64,000 bases of DNA from Deminuibacter soli (lineage in GTDB: Bacteria > Bacteroidota > Bacteroidia > Chitinophagales > Chitinophagaceae). The stretch is taken from positions 460,118-524,117 of the forward strand of contig NZ_QTJU01000003.1 in assembly GCF_003412455.1 (NCBI RefSeq), in the 5' to 3' direction. The position numbers were made by a program, and so were the translations under genes. Shown in pieces: positions 27,063-36,150 of the stretch (within the stretch, counting starts at the first letter, position 1; each line of letters starts with the position of its first letter). Under the pieces are notes generated by a model that saw only the letters and a list, made by a program, of their open reading frames with translations, had not been told where the DNA came from and ran no database searches.

Positions 27063-27202
27063 TTTTCTTTCAAGTTAATTGATTTGCGGCATTCTTACCT
27101 GCGTGTTGCAACGACACAAACAACAAAAAACGCAGTACATGACATTCTCACCGGAAATTGTTGTACATTTTATCATCCCGGTTCACCATTTAAACAATTG
27201 CC

Positions 27203-27919
27203 ATGACTGAAACTACTCCTGCTACACAAAATGAAATAACCAGGGGCGGACTTGTACTGGCCGGCCTGCTGCTGATTGGCGCCACGGGTTTCGCCATATG
27301 GCTGCTCGTTGGGCTTTGGCCCGACCGTATGCCCAACCCGCGCAGCAACTGCATGTGGTATACCGGCAAGCTGTTTCATGTACGCCTGCTCGATTCCTGT
27401 GCGGAAGCGCCTGTACTTATACCCGGCGTACCCGCCACCGTGATAACCGACAGCCTGCACCCAGCGGCCGATAGTCTTGCCAAAGACAGCACGGCGGTAA
27501 CCGTAAAGCCAGCCATATCCCCTGCATCCGACGGTCTCATACAGCTCAATACCCTGTTGCTGATACTGGTGGCCCTTGGCGGTTTCCTGGGCAACCTCAT
27601 TCATATTTCCACATCATTCACCACCTTCATCGGCTCGCAGGCATACAAACGCAGCTGGACACTCTGGTACTTTGTAAAACCCTTTACTGCCGCGGCTTTG
27701 GCAGTTGCGTTGTATTTTTCGTTCAGGGCAGGTTTTCTCAATTACAGCAACGATGCCAGCAACCTGAACCTGTACGGTATAATGGCGCTTTCATTCCTGG
27801 CAGGGCTGTTCACCGACACCGCCACCCTGAAACTGAAAGAAGTATTCGAAGTACTGTTCCGGCCAAAAGAACAAAGACCCGATGCCATTGAAACAGATGA
27901 TAAAAATAAAAACGGATGA
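27203..27919 (+). CDS. Membrane protein of unknown function
   Basis: 238 aa. One N-terminal membrane helix (about 15-37), a periplasmic stretch of ~70 residues with two Cys and a Ser/Ala/Asp-rich linker, then helices near 113-133, 149-167 and 184-200. A cytoplasmic tail rich in charged residues follows (LKEVFEVLFRPKEQRPD). No family recognised. The metallo-beta-lactamase start is 64 bp downstream, so co-transcription is possible. Confidence 0.65.
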   Translation: MTETTPATQNEITRGGLVLAGLLLIGATGFAIWLLVGLWPDRMPNPRSNCMWYTGKLFHVRLLDSCAEAPVLIPGVPATVITDSLHPAADSLAKDSTAVTVKPAISPASDGLIQLNTLLLILVALGGFLGNLIHISTSFTTFIGSQAYKRSWTLWYFVKPFTAAALAVALYFSFRAGFLNYSNDASNLNLYGIMALSFLAGLFTDTATLKLKEVFEVLFRPKEQRPDAIETDDKNKNG

Positions 27920-27983
27920 AGTTATGCACCGTGCAGCATACGGTACCGATTCTGTTTTACATTGCTGTATTAATTTGCCTTAC

Positions 27984-28739
27984 ATGAAACGCGCGCTCCT
28001 TTTCGCCATTTGCCTGCTCTTGTGCAGCCTGCTGCGTACAGCTACTGCGCAGAACCATACGCCGGCGCTTGAAATCACCCACATAACAGACAGCATTTAC
28101 AAATTCACCACCTGGCGCATGTTAAACAACGCGCCCTTCCCCTCGAACAGCCTGTATGTATTAACGCCTGCAGGTGCAGTGCTTATTGACTGTGCCTGGG
28201 ATACCACGCAGTTTCAGCCATTACTCGATACCATTGCTGCCAGGCATCGCCAGCAGGTAATTGCCTGCATTGCCACGCATTCGCATGCAGACCGCACCTG
28301 CATGTTCCATTTTTTACAGGCACACGGCATTGCCACCTGGAGCAGTGAAAAAACCTACGAACAATGCAAACTGCACGGCAACCAGCTGGCTGCGCAGTAT
28401 TTTGTAAACGATACCACATTTGATTTTGGCGGTTACACCATACAAACATTTTATCCGGGTGAGGGCCATACCAGCGACAACATTGTAATATGGTTTAATC
28501 ATGCCAAACTGTTGTACGGCGGCTGTTTTGTAAAAAGCCTGGAAGCGCACGACCTGGGCTATGTGGAAGAAAGCAATGTACAGGCATGGCCTGCCAGTAT
28601 CAGAAACGTACAGCATCATTTTAAACATATCCGTTACCTGGTACCCGGTCACCAGGGTGGCACCAGTGTGCAGGCCCTGCCGCATACACTGCACCTGCTG
28701 GAAGAATTACACGTTAAAAATGCCGTGTATAATCAGTAA
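27984..28739 (+). CDS. Subclass B1 metallo-beta-lactamase
   Basis: 251 aa from MKRALLFAICLLLCSLL at 27984; the signal peptide ends near TATAQ. All B1 zinc ligands are visible: His99, His101, Asp103 (ATHSHADRTC), His162 (GEGHTSDN), Cys181 (YGGCFVKS) and His223 (VPGHQGG). The stretch CFVKSLEAHDLGYVEESNVQAWPASI is a hallmark of B1 enzymes. The expected role is periplasmic hydrolysis of beta-lactams, including carbapenems, with two zinc ions. No integron, insertion sequence or resistance neighbours are adjacent, so it looks like an intrinsic species gene. It should be compared with chromosomal enzymes of environmental Bacteroidota. Confidence 0.92.
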   Translation: MKRALLFAICLLLCSLLRTATAQNHTPALEITHITDSIYKFTTWRMLNNAPFPSNSLYVLTPAGAVLIDCAWDTTQFQPLLDTIAARHRQQVIACIATHSHADRTCMFHFLQAHGIATWSSEKTYEQCKLHGNQLAAQYFVNDTTFDFGGYTIQTFYPGEGHTSDNIVIWFNHAKLLYGGCFVKSLEAHDLGYVEESNVQAWPASIRNVQHHFKHIRYLVPGHQGGTSVQALPHTLHLLEELHVKNAVYNQ

Positions 28740-28961
28740 GCAAACGCATGCTGCATATGGCAACCGGGGTATTTCAATGGTCGAAAATTTATTTTACATA
28801 TGAAGTATTTTAATAAATTGCACCAGCACCATTTATTCAGAAAGGACTATAAACACCAGGCAGGAAATTGTGACTTACCTATTTAAAATACCATGTACTG
28901 CGCGCACTTGCCATTCAACGCGCCGTCCATTATCCATAAAGATATCCTATAACCAATTTTC

Positions 28962-29438
28962 ATGAGAAACCTGCACAAAGTATCTGCTCACTTAATGAAC
29001 CATATTCTTTTTGCGCTTGACTACAGTGCTTCGCTCAAAAAAGAAAGCAGCCACCCTATGATGCCCTTTGCCCTTGTTATTAAAGGAGACGAACAAAAAA
29101 TACAAACCTTTCCCGACAGTACCCCTGAACTTGCAGACAAACGCTTTAGCCAGGTAATTGCAGCAGAGAACCCTGATTTTGTGGTATTCGGCACCGACAG
29201 CCAGGTAACACAGAATGGCCTGCAGTACGAAGCCGTGTTGCTGAAAGCCTATGCCAAAAACGACGATGAAATTTACCTGCTGGCGCAGAAGTACCAGCCC
29301 GATGCACCCGGCGGTCATTATATTTTACTCGGCAACCCCGGCTTCCTTGGCACCGAAAAAAACAAGTTCGCTATAGCGCAGCAAACAGCCGGCGCAACAG
29401 CCGCAGAGGGTAAAAAACACTGGTGGCAAAGGTGGTAA
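28962..29438 (+). CDS. Hypothetical cytoplasmic protein, 158 aa
   Basis: No signal peptide or membrane helix. The central part (MMPFALVIKGDEQKIQTFPDSTPELADKRF; NPDFVVFGTDSQVTQNGLQYEAVLLKAYAKNDDEIYLLAQKYQP) has an alternating strand/helix pattern. The tail ends with KKHWWQRW. No family recognised. The Crp/Fnr gene starts 10 bp downstream, so the two are probably one operon. The preceding 222 bp show no gene. Confidence 0.65.
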   Translation: MRNLHKVSAHLMNHILFALDYSASLKKESSHPMMPFALVIKGDEQKIQTFPDSTPELADKRFSQVIAAENPDFVVFGTDSQVTQNGLQYEAVLLKAYAKNDDEIYLLAQKYQPDAPGGHYILLGNPGFLGTEKNKFAIAQQTAGATAAEGKKHWWQRW

Positions 29439-29448
29439 CACACACAAC

Positions 29449-30024
29449 ATGTACCCGGATTTAATTAACGCATTCAGCCGCATTATACGCCTGAGCGAAA
29501 GCGAACAGGTTTACCTGTGCAGTCTTTTTACGGAAAAAACTTTTCACAAAGGCGATCATTTTTTACAGGAAGGACAGGTATGCCGTGAAGCAGGCTTTAT
29601 ACGGCAGGGCCTGGTGCGCTATTACATCAACAGTGAAGGCGAAGACCGCGTATATGGCTTTGGGCAGGAATACAATTTCGTATGCAATTATGAAAGTTTT
29701 CTCGATCACTCCCCTTCGCAGAAAAACATACAGTGTATAGAAAACACGGAGATGCTTATACTTTCCTACGCCAACCTGCAACTGCTGTACCGGCACATTG
29801 CAGAAGGCGAGAAATTCGGCAGACTGATGTGCGAGCAGATCTTCGTAGAATCCCTGCGCCAGCTCACCTCACTGTACACGCAACAACCGGAAGAACGCTA
29901 CCTGCGTTTCCTCGAAACCTATCCCGATCTGCAGCAACGTATCCCGCAATACTATATTTCCTCGTACGTGGGGGTTAAGCCGCAATCATTAAGCCGCATC
30001 CGCAAAAGATTATCCGCCGGGTGA
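29449..30024 (+). CDS. Crp/Fnr-family transcriptional regulator
   Basis: 191 aa. The N-terminal cyclic-nucleotide-binding-type beta-barrel (LCSLFTEKTFHKGDHFLQEGQVCREAGFIRQGLVRYYI) lacks the phosphate-binding cassette of true cAMP receptors. The C-terminal helix-turn-helix is short (ISSYVGVKPQSLSRIRKRL). It belongs to the large Bacteroidota group of single-domain-sensor Crp proteins, often regulating neighbours. The upstream gene is only 10 bp away. Confidence 0.85.
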   Translation: MYPDLINAFSRIIRLSESEQVYLCSLFTEKTFHKGDHFLQEGQVCREAGFIRQGLVRYYINSEGEDRVYGFGQEYNFVCNYESFLDHSPSQKNIQCIENTEMLILSYANLQLLYRHIAEGEKFGRLMCEQIFVESLRQLTSLYTQQPEERYLRFLETYPDLQQRIPQYYISSYVGVKPQSLSRIRKRLSAG

Positions 30025-30092
30025 TTTGTTAACCCAGGTGCATCAACAGGCATTTTTACTGGCATAGTTTCGCTGTAACAAACACACTAAAT

Positions 30093-30422
30093 ATGTTACT
30101 GTTTAACAGCATATTGCTCATCCATTTCGCCCTCTTTGTTTATTATATATTCAGGCTGGCTTTACAGTTCCCGGTGAAAAACCCCGTAAAAGACAAGAGC
30201 GGCCCGTTTATCGGCCTGGCCGTACTGGTTACCGGCCTGGCACTGGTAGCACTGAAATACCCTGCCATCAACTATTACAAGGTAATACCCAAAACAGCAT
30301 TGCTGGTAGGTATAGCCATAGTAAACGGCATGTACGGCAACAAACCCATGCCACGCAAAGCCTATTTCACTGTGCTTGGTTTTACCCTGCTGGCAGCAGC
30401 CATTGCCGTGGTAAAAGTATAA
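30093..30422 (+). CDS. Small membrane protein, 109 aa
   Basis: Four predicted helices (about residues 3-25, 39-57, 66-82, 90-108) separated by very short loops. No known motif. It lies 66 bp upstream of the AraC-type gene on the same strand. Function unknown. Confidence 0.65.
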   Translation: MLLFNSILLIHFALFVYYIFRLALQFPVKNPVKDKSGPFIGLAVLVTGLALVALKYPAINYYKVIPKTALLVGIAIVNGMYGNKPMPRKAYFTVLGFTLLAAAIAVVKV

Positions 30423-30488
30423 ACGGTGTTTACTGCGCCGGGAACGGCTGCTGCTCTCCCGGCGCAATCACTTAACTTTATCTGCGGT

Positions 30489-31268
30489 ATGCAAATGCAA
30501 ACTTTTCATCCATCACCGGCACTGCGGCCCTATATACAATCCTTTCTTGTAATTGAAAGCGAGGAAAGCCGCAATAACACCGTACTGCCCGGCTTATCTG
30601 TTATGCTGGCCTTCCGCTACAGCGGCAGCGCAAGCTACCATACGGTGGATGAAAATACCGGCACCACACTGGCACCCGCTGTGATTACCGGGTTACGCAA
30701 AACAGCCCGCCTCATACACTATGCACCACATACAGCTAATTTAGTGGTACAATTTACGCCCGGCGGCGCAGCCTCGCTGTTTAAACTGCCCATGCACGAA
30801 TTGTTTAACGAATCACTGTCCCTCGATTTGCTGTTGCCTGCCAGTGAACTGCAAAACGTGGAAGAACAACTGGCACTGGCCACCACCACCCGGCAACGCA
30901 TTGCCATTGCAGAAGCATATATGCTGTCACAATTGCGCGATATAAGCACACCTCCCCTGGTACAACATGCCGTACAGCACATTACCCATGCACAAGGCAA
31001 TATCAGCATTAAATCACTGTTGAGCGACTTACCCACGAGCAGGGATGTGTTTGAAAAAAAGTTCAGGCATTTCACCGGCACCACACCCAAACAATTTGCC
31101 GGCATTGTACGCCTCAGGCACCTGATTACACAGCACGATAACAACGAAAGCCTTACCCGTATGGCCTTATCGGCCGGCTACTACGACCAGGCACACTTTA
31201 TCAAAGACTTCCGCAGTTTCACAGGAAAAGCGCCCCGTGCTTTCTTCAGCAACCCGGTTTACTGGTAA
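30489..31268 (+). CDS. AraC-family transcriptional regulator
   Basis: 259 aa from MQMQTFHPSPALRPYIQSF at 30489; the upstream in-frame region is non-conserved in character and overlaps the end of the previous intergenic stretch. The N-terminal ~150 residues are a cupin-like sensor of the DUF6597 type. The C-terminal double helix-turn-helix is clear (ISIKSLLSDLPTSRDVFEKKFRHFTGTTPKQFAGIVRLRHL; SLTRMALSAGYYDQAHFIKDFRSFTGKAPRAFF). Confidence 0.85.
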   Translation: MQMQTFHPSPALRPYIQSFLVIESEESRNNTVLPGLSVMLAFRYSGSASYHTVDENTGTTLAPAVITGLRKTARLIHYAPHTANLVVQFTPGGAASLFKLPMHELFNESLSLDLLLPASELQNVEEQLALATTTRQRIAIAEAYMLSQLRDISTPPLVQHAVQHITHAQGNISIKSLLSDLPTSRDVFEKKFRHFTGTTPKQFAGIVRLRHLITQHDNNESLTRMALSAGYYDQAHFIKDFRSFTGKAPRAFFSNPVYW

Positions 31269-31319
31269 CGCCCGCATCAAATCAATGATTTTTTACAATT
31301 TCCGCGAAGGCCGGCCAGG

Positions 31320-31327
31320 TAGCTTTG
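31320..31327 (+). promoter_or_regulatory. Promoter -7 element TAGCTTTG
   Basis: A perfect TAnnTTTG match 19 bp upstream of the ATG at 31346. Because it overlaps the in-frame ATG at 31325, it supports 31346 as the real start. The -33 element is weak (AATTT). Confidence 0.5.
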
Positions 31328-31345
31328 TATGATAAAATCAAGCTT

Positions 31346-31807
31346 ATGAAACAGGCATTATTATTCGCGGCGCTGCTTTTATGCCTGCAGCTGGCCGCAC
31401 AAAACAAACCAAACTCCAACGCAAATTCATCCGCAACAAAAAACACAACTATGAAAGAATACGTATTGGTAATGCGCATTAACCCCAACGCATTAACACC
31501 CGCACAAATAACGGATGTACGTGAGAAATGGGCCATCCTGGTGAAGGAATGGAAAGAAAAAAAGATTTATGTAGAAGGCAACCAGGTGATCGCAGACGGC
31601 CTGGTAGTAAAAAAAGCCGGCATTGAACAGGGTGCTGTATTTTCTGACGGCACCCGCGTGGTGAGTTTTATTACCCTGTTGGCCAACAGCATGCAAGAAG
31701 CTGCTGCCTGGGCACAAAAAACACCATTGCTGTTATACGGCGGCAGCGCAGAGGTGCGGTTGCTGCAACGCGCCGCAGCTGCAACGCCGGCTCCTGCAAC
31801 CAACTAA
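31346..31807 (+). CDS. Secreted YCII-like protein
   Basis: 153 aa, signal peptide MKQALLFAALLLCLQLAAQ, then an Asn/Ser-rich linker. The dimeric alpha-beta domain is of the YCII-related (dimeric alpha/beta barrel) kind: MKEYVLVMRINP, WAILVKEWKEKKIYVEGNQVIADGLVV, LANSMQEAAAWAQKTPLLLYGGSAEVRLL. Probably periplasmic; no catalytic function is established. A terminator follows at 31830-31856. Confidence 0.7.
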   Translation: MKQALLFAALLLCLQLAAQNKPNSNANSSATKNTTMKEYVLVMRINPNALTPAQITDVREKWAILVKEWKEKKIYVEGNQVIADGLVVKKAGIEQGAVFSDGTRVVSFITLLANSMQEAAAWAQKTPLLLYGGSAEVRLLQRAAAATPAPATN

Positions 31808-31829
31808 TGTAACAGCCGTTTGAACTTGC

Positions 31830-31856
31830 ATCAGCCCCGGCGCGGCCGGGGCTGAT
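31830..31856 (+). terminator. GC-rich terminator hairpin
   Basis: ATCAGCCCCGG / CCGGGGCTGAT, perfect 11-bp stem with CGCGG loop, followed by TATTATTA. It separates the secreted YCII-like gene from the repeat array. Confidence 0.75.
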
Positions 31857-31904
31857 TATTATTACATGGTAGGATGTTGCTCGAGTGCCATTCTTCTTCG
31901 CCGG

Positions 31905-32375
31905 AGGCGATTTACCGCATACAAGCCTGAAGCTCGTAGCTTGCAGCTGTTCCCGGTCGTGATTGATCTCAGCGGGTAACAGTTTCGAGAATCGAGACAT
32001 CGACACGTCGAGACTATTTAAGCGGGTTATAACTTTCGCCGCAGGCGATTTCCGTTGAACAAGCTTGCAGCTCGTAGCTTGAAGCTTGCAGCTGTTTTCG
32101 GTCGTGGGTGATCTTAGCGAGTAACAGTTTCGAGAATCGAGACATCGACACGTCGAGACTATTTAAGCGGGTATTATAACTTTCGTTTCTCGCATACAAG
32201 CTCGTAGCTTGAAGCTTGCAGCTGTTCCCGGTCATGAGTGATCTCAGCGAGTACCAGTTCCGGGAACCTACTGCCCGCGAGGTGTCTTCACCGACGCGTT
32301 GTAGCGGTACATATTGATTTCCCGCATACAAGCTTGCAGCTCGCAGCTTGAAGCTTGCAGCTGTTTTCTTTCGTA
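31905..32375. repeat. Array of about four diverged units (~130 bp) of the modular repeat family
   Basis: Each unit contains AAGCTTGCAGCTCGTAGCTT, a GTGATCTTAGCGAGTAACAG-type segment, GAATCGAGACATCGACACGT and GACTATTTAAGCGGGT. Units begin near 31917, 32058, 32197 and 32330; the last is partial. The third unit switches to another module (CCTACTGCCCGCGAGGTGTC) shared with the copy at 21.6 kb. It fills the 578-bp gap before yjbQ; no gene is seen in it. Confidence 0.85.
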
Positions 32376-32385
32376 GCTTGCACCC

Positions 32386-32808
32386 ATGAACATGAATCAG
32401 CAACTGTTGCAGTTAAGAGAACGCAAACGCGGCTTTCATTTAATTACCAGTGAAATACTGGCTGCGGTGCCGGAAATCACCCAATATAAAACGGGCATGT
32501 GCCAGGTGTTTATACAACACACATCCGCTTCACTGACCATCAACGAAAACGCAGACCCGACGGTAAGAAAAGACTTTGAAACCTGGTTCAGCAAAGCGGT
32601 ACCCGAGAACGATCCGGACTATTTGCATGACGATGAAGGACCGGATGATATGCCTGCGCATTTGAAAGCATCAATGCTGGGCTGCTCGGTACTCATCCCT
32701 ATCCGCAACGGCAAACTGGCACTGGGTATATGGCAGGGTATTTATTTGTGTGAGCACCGCAACCATGGCGGACCAAGGAATCTCGCCATCACTGTATGGG
32801 GTGTATAA
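32386..32808 (+). CDS. yjbQ: YjbQ/UPF0047-family protein (secondary thiamine-phosphate synthase-type)
   Basis: 140 aa, full length for the family. The hallmark HTSASLTINENAD lies at residues 45-57. The later DDEGPDDMPAHLKASMLG and the ending LGIWQGIYLCEHRNHGGPRNLAITVWG are also conserved. Members show weak thiamine-phosphate synthase activity; the physiological role is uncertain. Soluble. The start follows the last repeat unit by ~10 bp, so its promoter must lie within repeat sequence. The 3' end is 1 bp from a convergent gene. Confidence 0.9.
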   Translation: MNMNQQLLQLRERKRGFHLITSEILAAVPEITQYKTGMCQVFIQHTSASLTINENADPTVRKDFETWFSKAVPENDPDYLHDDEGPDDMPAHLKASMLGCSVLIPIRNGKLALGIWQGIYLCEHRNHGGPRNLAITVWGV

Positions 32809-32809
32809 G

Positions 32810-33439
32810 TTATGGAATGGTGATGCACACACCTCCGGCCAGGTTAAACTGCAACACCGAACTATAGGTGGTAACACCTGCACCCGGCCCACCGGTACCA
32901 ATGTAAATGCCTGCACCCGCGCCCTGTACAACCGATTGAAGCTGTGCCTGCAGTTTAAGGGCTAACACGTTGCCCATAGCAACTTTTAACCCTCCTTTCA
33001 CTGCATAGGCAAACTTTGTATAGGTATCACCTGCATCTTTCGCATCAACAATAGCCATACCCAATCCTACACCTACGTAAGGATACAACACATGCCCTGC
33101 CACAGGGAAATAATTATTAAAGCCTGCCAGTATATAATTCAGTGCAGCACGGTCCTGCCCCTTATTCAGCGAAATGCCCTGGTAGGTATATAAAGGTGCA
33201 TGCGTATCCATTTGCGCAAATACCAGTTCAATGGCACGGTAAGGCTGCACGGCATATTCCACACCAATACTGTATTGGCCGGCATCCTCAATATAGCCAT
33301 AAGCATTAGCGTAATCTACTCTGTCACGAAAAGTATAACCCGCCAGCGCATCAATCGAAAACTTTCCCGGTTGTGCGTAAGCGGTTGCTGTTTGCAATAG
33401 AATGATTGCACAACAGGCAGCGGCGAATCGTATCATCAT
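32810..33439 (-). CDS. Outer-membrane beta-barrel protein
   Basis: 209 aa, signal peptide MMIRFAAACCAIILLQTATAYAQ, then alternating amphipathic strands (SIGVEYAVQPYRAIELVFAQ; HVLYPYVGVGLGMAIVDAKD; VLQFNLAGGVCITI) ending in a hydrophobic strand, as in OmpW/opacity-type 8-strand barrels. No enzymatic motif. Convergent with yjbQ. Confidence 0.78.
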   Translation of the reverse strand: MMIRFAAACCAIILLQTATAYAQPGKFSIDALAGYTFRDRVDYANAYGYIEDAGQYSIGVEYAVQPYRAIELVFAQMDTHAPLYTYQGISLNKGQDRAALNYILAGFNNYFPVAGHVLYPYVGVGLGMAIVDAKDAGDTYTKFAYAVKGGLKVAMGNVLALKLQAQLQSVVQGAGAGIYIGTGGPGAGVTTYSSVLQFNLAGGVCITIP

Positions 33440-33701
33440 ATAAATTAAATAAGTGCTTTTCTAATTTACCATAAAAGCCTGTTATCAGCAGGTTGTAACG
33501 GTTACAACAGGTATTGCGTTATACAGTACAGGAACAGCCTATGTTAATAGCATATATGCCGGTAATGCATGCGTATATATTATATGCCGGTGCATATTGC
33601 AAAACCATCCCCTTCTTTGTAGTTTGCAGTGCAGTCTGTACCCGTCCCGTCCGTCAATCCTCAACCTGCGCCAACAATCATCCACTTCCAAATTAAACAC
33701 C

Positions 33702-35915
33702 ATGCTAACGCAAAAACGCTTGCTGCCCGGGCTATGCTTGTGCCTTGTATTGCTGACATTGGAAAGTTACGCCCAGCCAGCCGGTGATGCCCCGTACTAT
33801 CAAATTAACTCGCTTACTGTGCAGGACACTTCCCTGCTGATTAACCTCTCCGTTAACCCCACCTATTTCTCCGGCTACGAAATTTCTGCAGCGGTAGCAG
33901 GGCGAACGGTATATCTCTACCATTCCCGGCTGTATGGCCAGTTGTATGGCGCCTTGTCGCTCAACGGGCTGCCAGAGAATGATTCACTCACACTGAACAT
34001 CACCATTCAATCACTGGCATCTGTTAGTCCGCCCTTTGCCTATACCGGCACACAGCAATTTTACTACCGGCGAACCACCCCATTTATAGAGCAATTCACA
34101 CCGTCCAGCGGACTGGCCCGACCAACTTTGCCAGTGAAGATTGTACTCAGTCATGGTAAACCGCCCTATCGTGTAACACTCAATGATATTAACAGCAACC
34201 TTGCGGTACTGTCATTCACCGGTGGCACCAGTATCGATACCACGCTTGATTTCAGCGCATGGGAAGGCAGTTCACTGCAATTACAGGCACGCATTAAAGA
34301 CAGTGACAGCATTCCTTACGCAGGCCCTTACATTAACGTGGTTACACAAAGCAGTGCCGCATTGCATACCTGGAAAACATTCGATGAAGCCATCAATGAC
34401 TTTCATTACAATCATGTGCTGTATGGCAAAAAGGTATACGACATTCCTACCGGCACTGCGAAGTATATCAATGATACTGACAACCTGATCGTATCCGATC
34501 TGCAGGGGTATGATCCCTCAGCCATTATTATGAGACAGCTATCACCGCAAGGCGTAGTATACAATGGCGCCAGCAGGCGCGGCGGTTCGCAGGATTCTTA
34601 TTTTCCCTACGATGTACAATCCAGCTACCTGCGCATCTTGAGCTGGAATTTCGACAGCAATCATTATCACCAGGTCGATTCGCCCGTGAACAATACGGTA
34701 AGCAATGGCAACTATGTTGCCTGGATCAACAACTCCGGTACAGGCTTTCGCGTAAACCATCTCGACAGCACGGTTGTGCACGAATACACCGGCGGCTATG
34801 CCTACCCCCTTACACTGGCACCAGACGGCACATTGATATATGGTGCACTTCCCGGTATTACTACCGAACAACCTTTGTTTACTTATTATTTCGGCAGCAT
34901 AAAATCTATCGGCACAGGCTCAAATGCAGCAACCGAAGGACATGACAAACCGGTTTGGTACACACAGTATGTAACCGCCAACAGTAAAGACACCCTGCTG
35001 CGTTTTAACCCGGATGGAACTACCACAGGTATTGCAACGGTAGTAAAAGCAAATGGCCCCGCCTTTCTCATTAACAACGGCTATACCGTGTTCAGGAAAA
35101 CAACCGGTGATACTTCTGCTGCATGGCTGCTTACGCCTGCCGCTACACAGGTAAAACTGGCAGGCGATGTATACCTGTTCGCCCTCAATAACAAGGGCGA
35201 TCTGCTATACCAGCGCAGCGGAGATATTTATATGGTTGACCATACCGGCACGCAAACCCGGTGGCTGGCGAAACAGGTATCCGGCGAACAATTTTATACG
35301 GTTGACAGCCTGTTTTACATAGCCCTCGCCAATACCCTGCTCACCTTAACCCAGCCGGCAAGCGCCAACCTCACTGCGTTTACGGCTACCAGGCAGGGAA
35401 GCAGTAACCTGTTGCAATGGAAAGTAAGTGAGCAAGCCGGTATCAGTGCCTACGAAGTTCAGCGCAGCGGCGACAACACCAGTTTCACCGCTATTGGCAA
35501 GGTGCCTGCACAGCCAAACACCATGCAACCACAGCAATACAATTTTACCGATGCCCAACCATTGCCTGGCGCTAACTACTATCGACTGAACATTACCGGC
35601 ACTGCCGGCTACCAACGCTACAGTGATACGGTAAGCGTGCAATTGTTACCGCCCGCACCCCGCTTTATTGCCTACATATGGCCTAACCCGGTTTGCACCA
35701 ATAGCATGAACCTGGCTGTAAAGGCACAGGGCGACGGACTGCTGCGCCTGGAGATTGTTTCGCTCAACGGGAAAATTATACAGGCCGAAACAATTGTTGT
35801 AACCAAGGGCCTGGTAAGAAAACAGGTGGATGTGAGCAAACTGCGCAATGGTTTGTACTTCGCTTATCTTACCAGCGGAAGGGAAAAAATTGCCATTCCT
35901 TTTATCAGGTTATAA
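33702..35915 (+). CDS. T9SS-secreted protein with type A C-terminal sorting domain
   Basis: 737 aa from MLTQKRLLPGLCLCLVLL at 33702; an upstream reading from 33597 lacks a signal peptide at its start. Signal peptide ends near SYAQPA. Residues ~25-240 look like beta-sandwich repeats. Residues ~240-560 have propeller-like segments (DGTLIYGALPGI; NNKGDLLYQRSGDIYMVDHTGTQTRW). An Ig/fibronectin-like domain (NLLQWKVSEQAGISAYEVQRSGDN) precedes the T9SS domain near 655-737 (WPNPVCTNSMNL; LEIVSLNGKII; LRNGLYFAYLTSG). Surface-attached or released by type IX secretion. Function unknown. Confidence 0.87.
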   Translation: MLTQKRLLPGLCLCLVLLTLESYAQPAGDAPYYQINSLTVQDTSLLINLSVNPTYFSGYEISAAVAGRTVYLYHSRLYGQLYGALSLNGLPENDSLTLNITIQSLASVSPPFAYTGTQQFYYRRTTPFIEQFTPSSGLARPTLPVKIVLSHGKPPYRVTLNDINSNLAVLSFTGGTSIDTTLDFSAWEGSSLQLQARIKDSDSIPYAGPYINVVTQSSAALHTWKTFDEAINDFHYNHVLYGKKVYDIPTGTAKYINDTDNLIVSDLQGYDPSAIIMRQLSPQGVVYNGASRRGGSQDSYFPYDVQSSYLRILSWNFDSNHYHQVDSPVNNTVSNGNYVAWINNSGTGFRVNHLDSTVVHEYTGGYAYPLTLAPDGTLIYGALPGITTEQPLFTYYFGSIKSIGTGSNAATEGHDKPVWYTQYVTANSKDTLLRFNPDGTTTGIATVVKANGPAFLINNGYTVFRKTTGDTSAAWLLTPAATQVKLAGDVYLFALNNKGDLLYQRSGDIYMVDHTGTQTRWLAKQVSGEQFYTVDSLFYIALANTLLTLTQPASANLTAFTATRQGSSNLLQWKVSEQAGISAYEVQRSGDNTSFTAIGKVPAQPNTMQPQQYNFTDAQPLPGANYYRLNITGTAGYQRYSDTVSVQLLPPAPRFIAYIWPNPVCTNSMNLAVKAQGDGLLRLEIVSLNGKIIQAETIVVTKGLVRKQVDVSKLRNGLYFAYLTSGREKIAIPFIRL

Positions 35916-35919
35916 ACCA

Positions 35920-35961
35920 TTACATCCGGCCAGGCAAAAAAATAGTACCGGCCGGGTGTAA
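35920..35961 (+). terminator. Hairpin after the T9SS cargo gene
   Basis: TTACATCCGGCC / GGCCGGGTGTAA (12 bp, one wobble) with an 18-nt A-rich loop, followed by CATTTTGT. A moderately convincing terminator. Confidence 0.55.
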
Positions 35962-36150
35962 CATTTTGTACCAGCCACCGTTCTTATACTGTTGCCGTGC
36001 TCAACGGTGTGTTTATCTATTTGCGTTACTGAACAATGACTGTATCAAAAGCGGTCATACCTGCCTGTGTATGCTATTACAGTTGTTTGATTTTCAATCA
36101 CCTGGCAACTTGGTATTCTTTTAGTCGCAGTTACAGCAAACTGCTTCGGT

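Noticed and set aside
31905..32375. CRISPR-like array
   Set aside because: Units are ~130 bp, diverged and contiguous, with no short constant repeats, no unique spacers and no cas genes. The same holds for 14513-14693.
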